A stretch of 64,000 bases of DNA from Phanerochaete sordida (taxonomy: Eukaryota; Basidiomycota; Agaricomycetes; Polyporales; Phanerochaetaceae): positions 248,001 to 312,000 of the forward strand of contig BPQB01000020.1 of assembly GCA_019973155.2 (NCBI GenBank), written 5' to 3'. Position numbers and translations under genes: made by a program. The notes below the pieces were generated by a model. That model was given only the letters and a program-made list of their open reading frames with translations, searched no databases and was not told the DNA's origin. Positions 12,627 to 25,671 of the stretch are shown one piece after another. The first letter of the stretch is position 1. Every line of letters begins with the position of its first letter.

Positions 12627-13064
12627 GCGGCGAAGTGTCGCGCCCAAAATCTTCAAACCATGAATGTCTTTTTCTTCGCGGTATGAATTGTGTTTGGATA
12701 TAAGTTACTTGGGCATCTACGGAACGAGTCTCCGAGATGCCGGCCGACCTAGAGGGTATTTCATCAGAGTCTTCCTTCGCAATATCCACGAGCTTTGCGC
12801 ATGTCTCCTCTGTATCAGTACTGTGTCGATATCAGGAATCCATCTGTTATTTCAGTGTTCCGTAGAGCCGTTGTCGACGTGCGTGAGTTCAGCACAACGC
12901 TAAAGGCCGTTGGGTGCTCGGTATCCCGATCCGAAGACCCTTGCTAGGAGGCGTGTAGAAATGGTGACTTGGAACCTTCATGCACATGACCGCATAGCTG
13001 TGTGCGCTCCGCTCGACGAAGTATACATAAAATGAGTCAACGTAGAACCGCTTGCCAGCGAATG
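12627..13064. other. 3' intergenic between convergent genes
   Basis: The chitinase and the hydrolase converge here. No further coding signal was seen. Confidence 0.5.
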
Positions 13065-14538
13065 TCAATTGAATATTATGATCATAAGCTCGATGTAGAA
13101 TGACAGAAGTGTTTGGATGCCAGATCGACACCATCGCAGCAAGTAAGCCTTCCACTCAAAGCTTTGCCGTAGGATTTGAGCCTGCAGAACCTGAAATCGC
13201 ATTCCAAATCGCGTGCGCTGTTGGCTCTGGGCGCTGTTGTGCAAACTAAGCGCAAGAATGTAGAGTCAGTTCGCAGTCGCTGCTGATAATATGCACGTCC
13301 GCATACCATGTGAGTCGTCCTCTCGACGTACTGCACACTTGCAGCGCCACCGCCATATTTGCCCTTTAGCAACCCATTCTTGAGCTCTGCGCCACTGCAC
13401 TCCCATCAGAAAGCGAAGTCATGGACACGTAACTTATGACTCACTCGAACTCGTCATTCTCGCTGAGAATCATATGCACGGGCGGGCCATGAGCGTGCAT
13501 CTGCTGGAGCCGCTCCCAGGCTTCGTCGTGATGCGCATTTGCCCTGTAGCAGGCCTGGCGCAACATGAGCGTTCCGCCTCGTCTTATCTCAACCTACTCA
13601 CCGCTTCGTAGCTTTTGTTGCAAGCAAGCGTTACACCCTGGAAAGTATACGGAGCCGGGAATTTGGATGCGTAGTGCTTCTTCAAGCCGTGTTCCTGTCA
13701 AAGGTTTGAGGGGCCATGATGAGCATCTGGACGTGATTCAACGTACAATGAACAACGCTTGAATCTTCTTATCCCACTTCTTGAACCCAGGTGCAGATGC
13801 GAACCAGCGCGCGGCGTCTTTACGGCTGCGCCACACGTCGGGTTTGATCCAGACGAGCTGGGCGAGTACCATGTCCATGTAGTCACGTTTTGGCCCGCCG
13901 GCAGACACCGTGCCGTCCAGCATTGCGACAGTCTCTATGTTGAGGCGCGGCGTCAGCGCCGTCAGCAGAATTCTGCGGATTCTCTGGTCAGCATTGCCCT
14001 GTTGTCAACTTGCTAGCGTGCTCACGCCGCACATCCGCCGTAAGAATGGCCAACCACAACTAGGTTGCGACTCGCAAAATCGACTCCGCCAGGTTTTGCT
14101 AGCAGAAACGCGTGTACAGCACGCGGGTAAGCCCATCCGTCCCCTGCACCTCCGTCAGCATCGCATCCTATACCCTAGCCCAGCTCTACTCACAATGGTC
14201 TGCCCAGTTCTTCGTAAGCTCCGTCTCGTTCAATACTGCGCTCTCGCCGTGATTCGGGCACTCTATACGCGACACATCAATATCTGTCCGCGACCCTAAC
14301 GCTCCAGGCTCGAGGACGCACCTATCGCCCACGCATCGCGAATCGCGTCGCCTGCGCTCGCAGACAACTCGAAGAGTGTTTCCACAACGGGCTCCCAAGT
14401 CTCCTTGTGCAGCCCGGTAGCGTGCAGGAGAACGAGTGTGCGCCCAGTGTCGCGCGGCGGATCAGGCTGGTAGCAGTTGCCTGTGATGTGGAACGGGAGC
14501 TGCGGGCGCGCGTCAATAATATACGTCGTCTTGATCAT
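13065..14538 (-). CDS. alpha/beta hydrolase-fold protein
   Basis: This is a probable esterase/lipase-type hydrolase, substrate unknown. It begins MIKTTYIIDARPQLPF (ATG ends at 14538). The oxyanion-loop strand TLVLLHATGLHKETWEP and the IECPNHGE stretch match a common fungal family. The nucleophile elbow is GHSYGG (about 14050), split soon after by an intron. Downstream exons give LDGTVSAGGPKRDYMD, then EHGLKKHYASKFPAPYTF, then HMILSENDEF, then an exon ending VERTTHM that probably carries the catalytic His. The 3' end is uncertain. Reading straight on stops at 13441-13443, but a GTGAGT donor there leads to the His exon, and a last exon may end near 13065. Many introns, no obvious break. Confidence 0.7.
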
Positions 14539-14963
14539 GATGTAAGCACTGTAAAGGTTGCAGGAGGTGGAGTTACTGGAGTAGGAAATGCGAGAGGGAG
14601 GGAAGCGGGGAAAGTCGCGCGCGGCGCTGTCTTATATATGTACAACGCGTCTCGCTTCCAGGGACGGTCTTCCGGGGGACTGTGCGAACGTGCGAGCGCG
14701 GACTGGACTGCGATAGGAATGCTGAGATCTATTACATACGCGACGGACATGGAAGGCTAGGCTGTCCCCACAACAGCCGTTTCAGGCTCGACGATGGCAG
14801 TTTGATGCGGAGCCGTGATCAGGCTGAGGTCGATAGATCAGCGCGTAACTTCCTTACGGAGTGCCTCTGGGACTGTCGAGGCCAATCTTCTGCAATCGTA
14901 TTGCTTGCGGTTCGTTTTCCCTAACTATATCCGACTGGCTACGGAGCATTTCGACGTTCATCA
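14539..14963. other. intergenic, hydrolase promoter and P450-1 3' flank
   Basis: It contains the hydrolase promoter and the end of P450-1, both read on minus. No other feature was seen. Confidence 0.5.
14631..14638 (-). promoter_or_regulatory. TATA box of the alpha/beta hydrolase gene
   Basis: On the minus strand this reads TATATAAG, about 93 bp upstream of the start codon. Confidence 0.6.
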
Positions 14964-17004
14964 TCACTGGAGGCTGTGTAGCACGTGTTCGAGGAGGGCG
15001 ATCTTCTCCGGGCTGCGCTCGCGTATGTCGCACACGAATGGCTTGGGGTGCCTGCGGAGAGTATCAGTGATTGCCTCTTCAGCCTCGAGCAGGACACGTC
15101 AGCTGTACTCACGCCACGTGCGCGTCTACAAACTCGATGGGCGGCAGGACAACGTTGCCCGCGTCGTCCTTTGCAGGGACGATGTCGAACGCGAACAGGA
15201 GATGGATGACGTTCAGGTGCAGGGAAGCGAGCGCGAGGAGGTAGCCCGGGCATGAGCGGCGCCCGAAGCCGAACACCGTGTCAGTGGGATCCTCCCGCGG
15301 CTCCTTGCCCTCGCCGGCCTCGAAGCGCTCGGGCATGAAGACTTCGGGCAAGGGATATTTGGCTTCGTCATGCATAAATGCCCTGTGAATCGTGTTCTTC
15401 AGTACATTCAAATACGCGGAGTTCGAGACGAAAGGACAGACCACAGATTCGCGAGGACCCATGAGCCCTTCGGGATAAGATACCCCTCGAACACGTCGTC
15501 CTCGTGTAGACTGTGCGGAAGCAGGGGCACGATGGGGTTGAAGCGGAGGAGCTCCTTGATAACGCAATTGACGTAGGGGAAGAGCTCGCGCTCGCGCATG
15601 CCAGGGACCCAGGCGCTGCCGGTGACACGGTCAATCTCGGCTTGCGCCTTCTTCTGCACCTCAGGGTAGTGAAGCATCAACAAGATGAACGTCGAGACGG
15701 TGGCGTTCGTCTGAGACGGATGTCAGGCATTGCGCGGTCGCTTCACGAGGTTTGAAAGGCTCACCGTGTCTGACCCGCCTGCGCTCGCCGGAGGATTGCG
15801 TCAGTTGTGCAGACCGCAGAGATATGCTCAGGCTGGGGGCATACCGGCATACATCGCGGTCGCTGTGTTGGAGATGTCCTTTTCGTCTTGGGTCGTCAGA
15901 CGGCCAGTGTTCTCCATGAGCTTATCGGTTATCCAGCATTGCACGATCTCACCCGCAGCCTGTCCGAGTCATTCAGCTACCATGCATATACAGTCGATGG
16001 ACGCCATACGATATTGGCCTTGACCTTCGCGTACGGAACTCGGGAGAACTCTTCCATGCGAGCTTTGGCGCGCATTGCCCATCGCTTGAAGCCTGCGCCT
16101 GGGGCCCAGATTGGGAGGCGGAGCACTGCGCGAGGTCAGCGTCAGTAGGGTCAGCCAAGGATAAGACGCACAAATCGGCAGCGAGTCGACGAGCCATTTG
16201 CCAAGGCGTGTCGATTCGGCAGTGAGCTGAGCAAACTCTTCGGCGAGGGAAACTAAGTCGTCTTCTTCATCCTTCACCTCGATGCCGTACATCAAGCGAA
16301 TGATGAGGGACGTGGTAGTCCTGGCCTCGCGCATTAGTGTTGGTCCCGAAGGGTTTAGAACCAAGTCGCACCATCTCGCCAGCTTCAGCGCGTCCTTGGG
16401 TGAACGGTGGAGTTTCAGCACGAATTTCAGGGACTCGATCTCCTGAGTGGCCCAATACTGTGACGCGATCCGCGGGTTTAGGAACGTCGAGAGGAGCTTG
16501 CGGGTCTTCTTGAACTCAGGACCATAGTTCATGAATAGCAGCGTCTCGCGCTTGATGACTTCCTGAGACATGACCTTCAAACACTCCGTGAGCCTCGGAC
16601 CTAGGACCAAGAATAAAATGTGTCGTACCATCCGCGGGCGATGAGAATAAATCGCGCCTCGCTTCTCAAATAACGTGCGGGCGATATTCACATCGTTGAC
16701 AACGATGATGTGGCGGCTGAGCGTGCGCATGTGAAAAATGGGACCTAACGAGGTTGTGTCAGCCTCGCGGGAAGACTTCGCGCCAGGCGAGATACCTACC
16801 GTATTGACGACCTAAAGCCATGAATCCTCTTGGCATATTCTTGCGCGGGAGTTGAAAAAGATTGCCGACAATAGGAAGAGTGGGTGGACCAGGAGGAAGG
16901 CGGGCGCCGCCGCGGTTGTGGCGACAGCGCCGAGTGGCGATGCTTATGAAAATAATGCAGAGGAGCACGGTGAGTGCCAGCGGGCTTGGAACGACGACAG
17001 ACAT
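14964..17004 (-). CDS. cytochrome P450 monooxygenase (P450-1)
   Basis: A haem-thiolate monooxygenase of microsomal type that hydroxylates a hydrophobic small molecule with electrons from CPR. An N-terminal membrane anchor is followed by the proline hinge LPPGPPTLPIVGNL. Further landmarks are the C-helix region (FMNYGPEFKKTRKL), the oxygen-activating AGGSDT in the I-helix (split by an intron), the K-helix IKELLRF, the meander PERF and the haem loop FGFGRRSCPG with the Cys ligand. It ends ALLEHVLHSLQ-stop at 14964-14966. I chose the start MSVVVPSP at 17004 because a TATAAAG at 17063-17057 makes the in-frame ATG at 17043 too early. Unlike P450-2, the haem loop is not interrupted by an intron. 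It stands head to head with MFS-1. It resembles the O-methylsterigmatocystin-oxidoreductase-like P450s expanded in polypores; the CYP family is not assigned. Confidence 0.88.
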
Positions 17005-17056
17005 CGTAGCGAGTGTCCTCGGTTGGATGCTGGAGATGCACAAAAGACTCGGGCTG

Positions 17057-17063
17057 CTTTATA
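17057..17063 (-). promoter_or_regulatory. TATA box of P450-1
   Basis: TATAAAG on the minus strand, 53 bp upstream of the chosen start; it helps decide between two in-frame ATGs. Confidence 0.6.
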
Positions 17064-18311
17064 CTTGGACCGACAGCCGTGTATGCAAGCATAAACGATG
17101 AAGCCCACCGTCGTCTGCAGAGTTAGTGCGGTGGTCGCGGTCAGAGCCGGTGTGCCCGCTGCTGGCAAGAGTAAAAACAGCTCAAACGAGGTCCAAGTCA
17201 TTCCTAATGGCTTCGAGGCGTCGTATCAGCCCCACACAGAGCAGTTGTGCCCTCAGCGGTCTTCTCGCGGGCAAGCTGATGAGGCAGTCGTGATCGCATG
17301 TGGTGTCCAACATCCGCCCAAGCACCAGGTGGAGGAGGTTCTATCCTACCCTGCTGCGCGCGCAGATAAAACAAGCACCTCAGCCGCAGTCTGAAGGGCT
17401 TAGTAGCTGTCAGCAATGGCCGAGCCGAGGGGTGCAAGTGAAGGACTTACGCGGAGTCTTCAGAGTGCGACATGATAGCACTAAGCTCAAGTACGCTGAC
17501 ACCATACTTTATGCCATCCAACCTCCCAAAGTAGACTCTTCCTAGCGGGCGGTCTCCCTGAGCCCCACAGGAAGCGCAAAAGCTGGTATTCTCGTCGTCA
17601 TCTATCGAACAACAGTCCCTATGCGCTGATTGGCTGAGCAGATAAATGATTGGCCCCGTGTAGCAGTAAAACCTCATATCACACACCTTCTACAGACGAA
17701 AACCCTTCGTGGATTGGTCTTCGTCATCCCTGACAAGGGTCGAACATGGTGGACGTCGCGGACACGAAGAGGTTCTCTGGCGCCCCGCGGCAACGGCGGC
17801 GCGCGGGAGTACAAGCGCCCGCAGGCGTCTGCTTCACGTTGCTTGCGGCCGAGACGGAACGTTCATGTTCGCGACTGACCAACTCGACGGCTCGTGTGCA
17901 CTCTGCGTTTGTGCCAAGGGACGAAGGCGCTGCGCGCATGGTGGATAGAGAGGCGAACAGTCCGTAAGCAGCGTTCAGGGCCTACGAATAGGCTCTTCGC
18001 GCGGCCTTTTACTCACCGGTTCCCTCACAGCACCGAATCTACTGCAGCGTACGGCGGAGGATTGTCTGCCAACGGCCTACTGCAGGGGTGATTATGCTCT
18101 CAACGAAGGCCATGTGGGCGGTGTTCGCAGCGGCCGGGAGCGGGTCCGCCCGCGTTGATAGCCACGACTCGCCGCCGACAGTGCCGCGCCAGTGCTACCG
18201 CCGCGATATGTTCGAGCTTTACGGAAACCGAGCGTACGGGTCCAGCCACTTGCAAGCATATATAAGTATGTTCTCAATTATGACCTAGAGCTTACACTTG
18301 CCAGCGCACTC
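17064..18311. promoter_or_regulatory. divergent spacer between P450-1 and MFS-1
   Basis: About 1.25 kb between two start codons facing apart. Open frames here overlap on both strands and show no domain. A TATATAAG at 18259-18266 lies 46 bp upstream of the MFS-1 ATG. Co-regulation of the pair is an inference from the layout. Confidence 0.5.
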
Positions 18312-20316
18312 ATGGCTTCGTCTATGCAGAAGGCCCTTTCGCTCTCGACGTTCAATCATGGCAAGGACGGAGGAGGGGTCGTCCCTGATCTTCCGTCTTC
18401 CCCGAAGCCAGCTGCACTTGTTGATATTCCTGATGGTGGTCTACTCGCCTGGGTCGCTGTCATAGGCGTAAATATTCTTCTATGTTCCGGTATACGGCTG
18501 ATGCGATCCACAGTGCTCGAGCAGGCGTTCAGTATGGCATTCGCTACTTCCGGATACATCGTCTCTTGGGGTGTACGCCGACATATATCTAACTTCCCCA
18601 AATGCCTGACAAGAATTTGATAGACATTTCAAGCGTACTATGAGGCGAATACGCTTCGTGATCATTCTCCGTCCGCGATGTACGTATTTTTACGTCGGAA
18701 TGGCGTCCGCCTGCTGACGCTTGTCTAGAGCATGGATCGGCTCTCTGCAGGTGAGTTCACATATACTCATCCGGTTGGTTCCACGCACTGACGGCCTCGT
18801 CTCCAAGTACTCCCTTTTGTTTCTACCGGTGCGTGTTCAACCTCATACTCTGACACCCGCCTGTTGAACCATTTCAGGGGGCTGTGACAGGCTACGTCTT
18901 TGACAGAGGCTACTTTCAATCTTCCCTTGTCTGTTCCAGCATAGTATATGTCACCTCAAGCTTTCTCATTGCCGAATGCCGCAGATATTGGCAATTCCTG
19001 CTCTGCCAAGGACTTGCGCTTGGTGTACGTTTCAGCTCGCAGAGAGCAGGGGTGGGCCTAATTCACTACATTCACAGGTGTCCACGGGCTGGATCGTTGT
19101 CCCGTGTACAGCGGTGATTGCGCAATGGTGTAGGTACCCTGTCACCTCGTGAAGGCCCTCACGATTCTGATCATAGACAGTCAGAGCTAGAAGACCAATT
19201 GCGTTGAGTGTGGTCTCGTCTGGCTCCTCAGTTGGAGGCATCGTATTCCCCATCGTTCTGCGGCAGTTGCTACCCATGCTTGGGTGAGTTCCTCCACCGT
19301 TGAACCGCGCTGTCCTAAGTAAATAATGGCATGATTGTCCTAGTTTCCGCTGGACCATCCGAGCCATCGCTTTGATTAACCTGGTGTGCATAATAATTGC
19401 TAATTTGGTGCGCAACTATCCTCTCTCCCAGGGCTCATTCGGTGCTAATTCGAGCTTGCCAACAGGCCCTGAGAACCCGTATGACTCCAGGGAGTAGGAG
19501 TATGACTTGCTTTCGCGCCCTGGCTCAGCCCCCCTACATACTCTACACGCTATCCACATTTCTCAGCTTCCTCGGTCTATACACGCGTAAGTACACATCC
19601 CCTTCTGATTTGTCCGACACTCACGAACTGCGCAGTCATGACCTTCCTGAGCGTCAGCGCCGAAGCCATCGGCATCAACAGCGCGCTCGCGTTCTACCTC
19701 GTCAGCGTGGCGAACGCCGCGTCGGGGCTGGGGCGCGTGCTCAGCGGTGCGCTCGCTGTCCGATTCGGCGCGCTGAACGTCATGATCGTGTGCACGGCCC
19801 TGGCGGGGGCGATGACGTACGTCTGGCCGTTTATACACTCTCAAGACGGCTTCATCGCGGTTGTCTGGCTCTACGGGTGCGTGCACTGTGAAGTGACAGG
19901 CAGGGCACGACGTTGCTGAGTGCGACGGCAGCGTGTCGTCAGGCGCCTTTGTGTGCTTGTTCTCCGTCGTGGCGTTGAACCTTGGTAGTAGCGACGATGC
20001 TGTGGGGCTGCGTACCGGCGTGCAGATGTCTGTCATGGCCCTAGGTATGTGGGAAGCAGCTTGTGGTCCTCGCCTTGACGTTTATCGGAGCAATGCATAG
20101 GTGCGCTCGCCGGACCACCGATCTCTGGCGCGATCCAGAAGCACACCGGTTCTTTCCACCATGTCGGTATCTATGCTGGTACGTTCGAGATTGTCTGAGA
20201 TCGCGGTGTCATTTCATCAACCTTCGCTATCAGGGAGCATGATCATGGCATCTATTGTCGTCATGATACTTGCACGTTGGGCTCATGTAGGCAAAATCGT
20301 CGGAGGAGCGTTTTAG
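18312..20316 (+). CDS. MFS transporter, monocarboxylate-transporter type (MFS-1)
   Basis: A 12-helix plasma-membrane transporter resembling fungal MCT-type (TC 2.A.1.13) permeases; the true substrate is unknown and could be an acid or secondary metabolite. It starts MASSMQKALSL, then has IPDGGLLAWVAV before helix 1, FATSGYIVSWG, AWIGSLQ, FLIAECRRYWQF, GWIVVPCTAV, the loop RARRPIALSVVSSGSSVGGI, and in the second half NSALAFYLV, GLRTGVQMSV and ARWAHVGKIVGGAF-stop. At least ten short introns are needed and all line up with those of MFS-2 and MFS-3. No frameshift was found. It diverges more from the other two than they do from each other. It converges with MFS-2, the stops being 156 bp apart. Confidence 0.85.
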
Positions 20317-20472
20317 GAATAAGGGCACGATTCCGTGCATCTATGCGCATGCTGATCGTACACGCTACGCTCACGCCGTTTCAAGGAGTATTGTGGATGT
20401 CTCATGGTCAACCCAGTATGGTGTGGGATATACGTAGAGGTCATATTCTACTTCTATACAGCTGTGTTGCGT

Positions 20473-22432
20473 CTAGAACACGCCGCCAATAAGCTTGCCA
20501 ACATGCGCCCATCTCGCGACGATCATAACAATGACGGACAGGACCACCATCGAACCTGAAAGCGCATCAGCATGTACATCGCCAAATGCGAAGCAGTAGG
20601 ACGCATACCAGCATAGATTCCAACATCGTGGAAAGATCCTGTCCTCTGCTGAATCGCGCCCGAGATCGGCGGACCAGCGAGTGCACCTGTTTCCGAGATC
20701 AGAGAGATCGCCTGGGCCGAGGACGAGGACTCACCCAGCGACATCACAGTCATCTGCACACCAGTGCGCAGCCCGACGTCCTCGACGCTTCCGAGGCGCA
20801 TAGTCACAATCGGGAACAAGCTCACAAACGCGCCCGACGCCACGCTGTAGAGCCAATCAGCCTTCGGAGCCCGTCCAAAAAATATTCGACATCTACCCAT
20901 ACACACAGACGAGAACGATGAACACCGCGTGCGAGGCGACGAACGGCCACACGTACGTCATTGCGGCGGCGAGCGCAGTGCACGCGATCATGACATTGAG
21001 CGCGCCGGCGCGCAGCGCGAGCACGCCGCCGAGCAGGCGGCCCGCGGCCGACGTCGCGTTGCAGACGCCGACGAGGTAGAACGCGAGTGCGCTGTTGATG
21101 CCGATCACCACTGCGCTGACGCTCAGAAATGTGAGCACTGCCATGGGTGAGTGATAGGGGGAGCGGAGGGAGGAGGGAGCGTACGCGTGTAGAGGCCGAG
21201 GAAGGCGAGGAGGGTTGACAGGGTGTAGAGGATGTAGGCGCGCGTCGCGAGGGCACGCCAGTTGGCGGCGCTCTTGCCTTTGGGTGGCAGGCGGGCTTTC
21301 ATTGTCTGGTATATACCGGCAGGGATGAATCGTGACGCAAGTCGACATGGACACAGAACGCACGAGGTTGCCGAAAATAAAACATGCGAGGTTGATGAAT
21401 GCTATGACACGAACCGTCCAGCGAAATCTGGAGGCGTTGTGGGATGTCAGTAGTACACAGAAAGTAGCAGGAGAACAGCGTACCCGATCTGAGGCAAGAG
21501 CTGACGAAACATGATAGGAAAGATGATACCACCAAGCGATGATCCCATAGAGATGATACTGAAAGCGATCGGCCGCCTTTCCTTGACTGTACCATCATAA
21601 ACATCAATATATCTAGGATGCGCATGAGGATGCGTACACCAGTGTGCGACAATGGCAGCGCAGGGCACGTATATCCATCCTGCAGAAATCTAAACCTTCT
21701 GTAAGTCGCACATTAAATCAAAGGGCAACTATCTGTACTTACGCCGAGAGCAACACCTTGACAGAGTATAAACTGCCAGTACTGCTGGCACTCTGCGATG
21801 AGGAAGTTGGAGGCAATGTAGAGAACGCTGGCGGCCGCGAGCGATACTCTAAAGTAGCCGAGGTCGAAGAGATAGCCCGTGATGAGGCCCTAGGCTTTCT
21901 GTGAGATATGCGCATCCAAAGAAGTGGATAATGACATACCGGCAAGAATATGAGAGAATACTGCCGTGTATAGCAGTTAGTATCGAAACAATCGAGCTGT
22001 AGAAAGAGGATAACATACCTGCAGAGAGCCGATCCATGCTCTGAGTTTGAAATAAGAAGATGTAGTATAACACCCCAGATGACACGTACATATCGGATGG
22101 GGATCGACTGCTCAACGCAGTGGTTTGGTAATATTCCTGGAATGCCTAAAGTAGAATAGGGACGTGAGGAACGCCGACAGCATACGAAACGTGGCGTTCG
22201 TACACCCCAGGAAACGACGTAGCCGAAGGTCGCAAAGGACAAGCAAAATGCCTGGAACGTGTCAGTTCAAACAGGATGGTACAAAAATGACGCTACTTAC
22301 GCCAGCAACAACGATCCAAGCTCGTAGACCGCCGTCGGGAATGTCGACAGCTTCGTTGATGGAAGACGACTCTGCATAGCTCGCTTCTACTTTCGAGTCG
22401 CGAAAAGATGGTACGGGAGATGCGGAGTTCAT
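20473..22432 (-). CDS. MFS transporter, monocarboxylate-transporter type (MFS-2)
   Basis: Same family as MFS-1 and very close to MFS-3. It starts MNSASPVPSFRDS at 22432 and ends HVGKLIGGVF at 20473-20475. Visible blocks are IPDGGLRAWIVVAG, FATFGYVVSWG, FLPGLITGYLFDLGYF, FLIAECQQYWQF, GWIYVPCAAIVAHW, RRPIAFSIISMGSSLGG, VLTFLSVSAVVIG, GRLLGGVLALRAGALN, TYVWPFVASHAVF and ALAGPPISGAIQQR. Intron positions match MFS-3. A run of extra codons near 21600 suggests an intron at the loop exon, as in the paralogues. It is head to head with P450-2 across 1.13 kb and appears intact. Confidence 0.85.
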
Positions 22433-23558
22433 GATGAGCGGCGACGGAGGATTGAGACTGCTCAGGCGTGCAGAAAGGCCGCAGACTCCTCAATCTTTAT
22501 GAACTCAGGCTTTCTGAGTGCCACCGGCCTCCGTCTTGCCGTCGGGTCGCCATGTTGCCGTGCGATGGTCTGAAAGCTGTTCTCGTGCATTGGCACATTC
22601 TTCATGCGAACGCAGAGCTGTACGCGAGTCGCGGAGTAGCTGATATCACAATCTTGCTCAGCGTAATTTGCACGGATAGCGCGTCGGGTACCTATCTGTC
22701 TAGCCCGAAGACACGTCCGACTTGCATCCTCCCACAACCCTCCGCACGCCGGTGCGATGTAATGCACGAAAGTGACGACAACCGTTCTTGCGTTGCCTGA
22801 TGCGGGAAGGAGTGGCAGAGGCGAGGATCAAGTCCGCGCAGGTCCGCAACGGGCGGCGCTTGGCGGGAGCCCGCCACGGCGCTTGCCCTGAGGTTGGCAT
22901 CTTGTTCACAGCGCTGACCGTCGCCGGCCCCGCACAAGCCAAAACGCCAATCGTTCTCGCGCATGGCAACCCACAGCTTGGCAAAGATGTCTTCATCGTA
23001 TCGCAGATGCTTGTGCGCCTGCGCGGGCCCGCGTATCTCACGCGCCGCCACCTGCCACCGCTAGCTCGCGCGCCCGTCACGCTCGGCTTTCAAGCAGCAG
23101 GATGCATTATCCAACCGACGCCTCGGTGGCGGGTATCTTCCCGCTCGCTGTCAAGTGGCATGTGCTCTGCCAACGACGGGCGGACTCGACTCATTCTAGG
23201 TAAGTGCGCACCCGCCTTTGCCTTGTCACCGAAGCGCTTCTGAATGCCGTGCAGTCCGTGTCGTGATGCAACCGGAGGCAGGGAGTGCAGTCTGTGCCTT
23301 GGACGACAAGCGGGAGCTGCTCTGCGCCCGTATCTGGCAAGGATATACGCACGCCACTGTAAAAATGCACACTTCGTGCTCGTCGTACGCGCCATATAAG
23401 CAGGTCTGAGCTGCTGGCATGCTTCTTCAGCTCACTCTACCGTCCTCGTCTCAGCTACACACTCAACTACGCCCAACTATATTCTCGACTGCACAGTCTC
23501 CGACCCTGTCATCAACGCAGTCCTCGACCCGCTCCACCTCTTCTACACCACTCATACC
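22433..23558. promoter_or_regulatory. divergent spacer between MFS-2 and P450-2, duplicated at 33 kb
   Basis: About 1.1 kb between divergent starts. The stretch about 22690-23190 is similar, in opposite orientation, to about 33430-32930 upstream of MFS-3. The best block is 22797-22885 against 33342-33255. A TATAAG at 23395-23400 precedes P450-2. A 151-codon open frame in the block is not kept open in the other copy, so I do not call a gene. Confidence 0.6.
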
Positions 23559-25671
23559 ATGTTGCTCGCGGCCTCTGCCCTTCCGATGAACCCACTGGTG
23601 CTCCTGGCGATGCTCAGTGCTGCCTTCATCGTCCTCGCCACCGTCGTTTCCGCCAAAAAGCGGCGGGACAAGTGGTCGCTACTTCCTCCCGGACCACGGG
23701 GCCTGCCTCTCATCGGCAATCTGCTCCAGCTCCCGCGCAAGAACGTCCCCAGGGCGTTCGCCGCAATGTCGCGCCAGTACGGTATGTGCGCCCGCCCTGA
23801 GATAACCGAGCTGGAAGCTGACTCCGTCGCCCCAGGCCCGATCTACTACATGCGCGTCATCAACCGGCACTTCGTCGTGATCAACGACCTCGACATGGCG
23901 CGCACGCTCTTCGAGAAGCGCAGCGCGACGTACTCGCACCGCCCGCGGCTCGTGCGTTCCCTCCCCGCCCCTTGCATCCAGAGCGCGCACCGCTGACCAC
24001 GCGCACAGCCGATGGCGCAGGACGTCATCAAGCGCGATACGATGCTCTTCATGAACTACGGCGCCGCGTTCCGGCAGAGCCGCAAGCTCGTCGCGACATT
24101 CCTCAACGCGCGCATCGCGGCCAAGTACTGGCCCGCGCAGGAGGTCGAGAGCCTCAAGTTTGTGCTCGGCGTCGCGCGCGCGCCGCAGGACTTCCTGTCA
24201 CTGACGCGCTGGTACGTCGTCTGGACTGCGCAGGGGCGCATGGGGCTGACTGTATGGTCCTTGGCGTGCAGGACCGCGACATCGCTAGTCATCCGTCTGC
24301 TCTACGGCGTCGAGGTCCGCGACAAGGACAACACGCTCGTGCGCCTCGCAGAGGACTTCGCGCGCCTCACAACCGAGTCGACGCAGCCCGGACGCTGGCT
24401 CGTTGACTCCTTCCCAATCCGTGCGTTGCTTTCACTCCGCTTAGCTGTGCGATAATTTGCTGATGAGAAGCAGTGGCGCACGTACCGGCATGGCTCCCCG
24501 GGGCGGGCTTTAAACGCTGGGCGAAGACGGCAAAAGCACGCATGGACGAGTTCGCGCGTTTGCCGTATGAGATGGCCAAGCAGAAGATTGTAAGTCACAT
24601 AATATCATGGACGTGTAGTGAGGGTGTCTTATACCTTCTTGTGCAGGCAAATGGAGAGATCACGCCTTGCTGGACAGCGGAGAAGCTCCTGGAGACCACC
24701 GAGCCTCTTACCGAACAAGATGAGAAGGAAATTCGCCATACTGCGACGTCGATGTACTCTGGTATGCGTTGCAACATGTCCATCCCCGCGAGCAACGCCT
24801 GATAATTCTTTCTAGGTGGATCTGACACAGTGCGCCTCTATCTGGACTGGCTTTGATAGGCCCATCTGACTTCCTGACAGACAAACGCGATGGTCTCGAC
24901 CTTCATTCTCCTCATGCTGCACCACCCCGAGGTACAGAAGAAGGCGCAGGCCGAGGTCGACCATGTGACGGGCGGCGGCGCATGGGTACCGGGTATGCGC
25001 GAGCGGGACCAGTTCCCGTACCTCGACTGTGTCATCAAAGAGCTCTTCCGATACATGCCCGTCGTGCCGCTCGTCCCGCACAGCCTGCACCAGGACGACG
25101 TCTTCGAGGGCGTCCTCATCCCGAGGGGCTCCTGGGTCATGGCGAACATGTGGTACGCGCCCTGCGGCCTGCCAGGTTGTATGCGCGCGAATGCTGACTG
25201 GGGACACAGGGCGTTCATGCACGACGAGCGGACGTACCCCGACCCGGATGCGTTCGTGCCAGAGCGCTTCGAGGCGGGCGAGGGCAGGGTGCCGCAGGAC
25301 GACCCGCTCGACATCGTCTTTGGCTTCGGACGGCGGTACGCGCCTCCTATCTCTACACCTTTCACTTGGCTCTAATGTGCCCGCAGATCGTGCCCCGGGT
25401 ACCTCCTCGGCCTCGCCTCGGTATACCTCAACGTCGTGCACCTTCTCTTCGCGTTCGACATCGCGCCAGCGAAGGACGCGGCGGGGAATGAGGTCCTCCC
25501 GCCGATCGAGTTCACGGATAACCATGTCGCGTGAGTGTTCGCCTTGAACTTTGAGTCTGAAGACAGTGTTGATAAGTGCGTAGGCATCCAAAGCCGTTCA
25601 AGTGCGACATTCGCGAACGCAGCGCGGAGCGCATCACGCTGCTCGAGCACGCGCTGCACAGCTTACAGTGA
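23559..25671 (+). CDS. cytochrome P450 monooxygenase (P450-2)
   Basis: Microsomal-type P450 of the same family as P450-1, -3 and -4. The membrane anchor MLLAASALPMNPLVLLAM is followed by LLPPGPRGLPLIGNLLQLPRKN. Then come GPIYYMRVINRHFVVIND, FMNYGAAFRQSRKLVATFL, KYWPAQEVESLKFVL, GGSDT in the I-helix, the K-helix IKELFRY, the meander PERFEAGEG and the haem loop FGFGRR-SCPG, interrupted by an intron before the Cys. It ends LLEHALHSLQ-stop at 25669-25671. About ten introns are needed, all canonical. The start has a TATA box 160 bp upstream. It is paired divergently with MFS-2 and seems functional. The substrate is not predictable. Confidence 0.9.

Noticed and set aside
22788..23243. Possible small gene in the MFS-2/P450-2 spacer
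   Set aside because: The related copy at 33 kb keeps similar DNA but not a consistent open frame, so it is more likely regulatory or neutral sequence.
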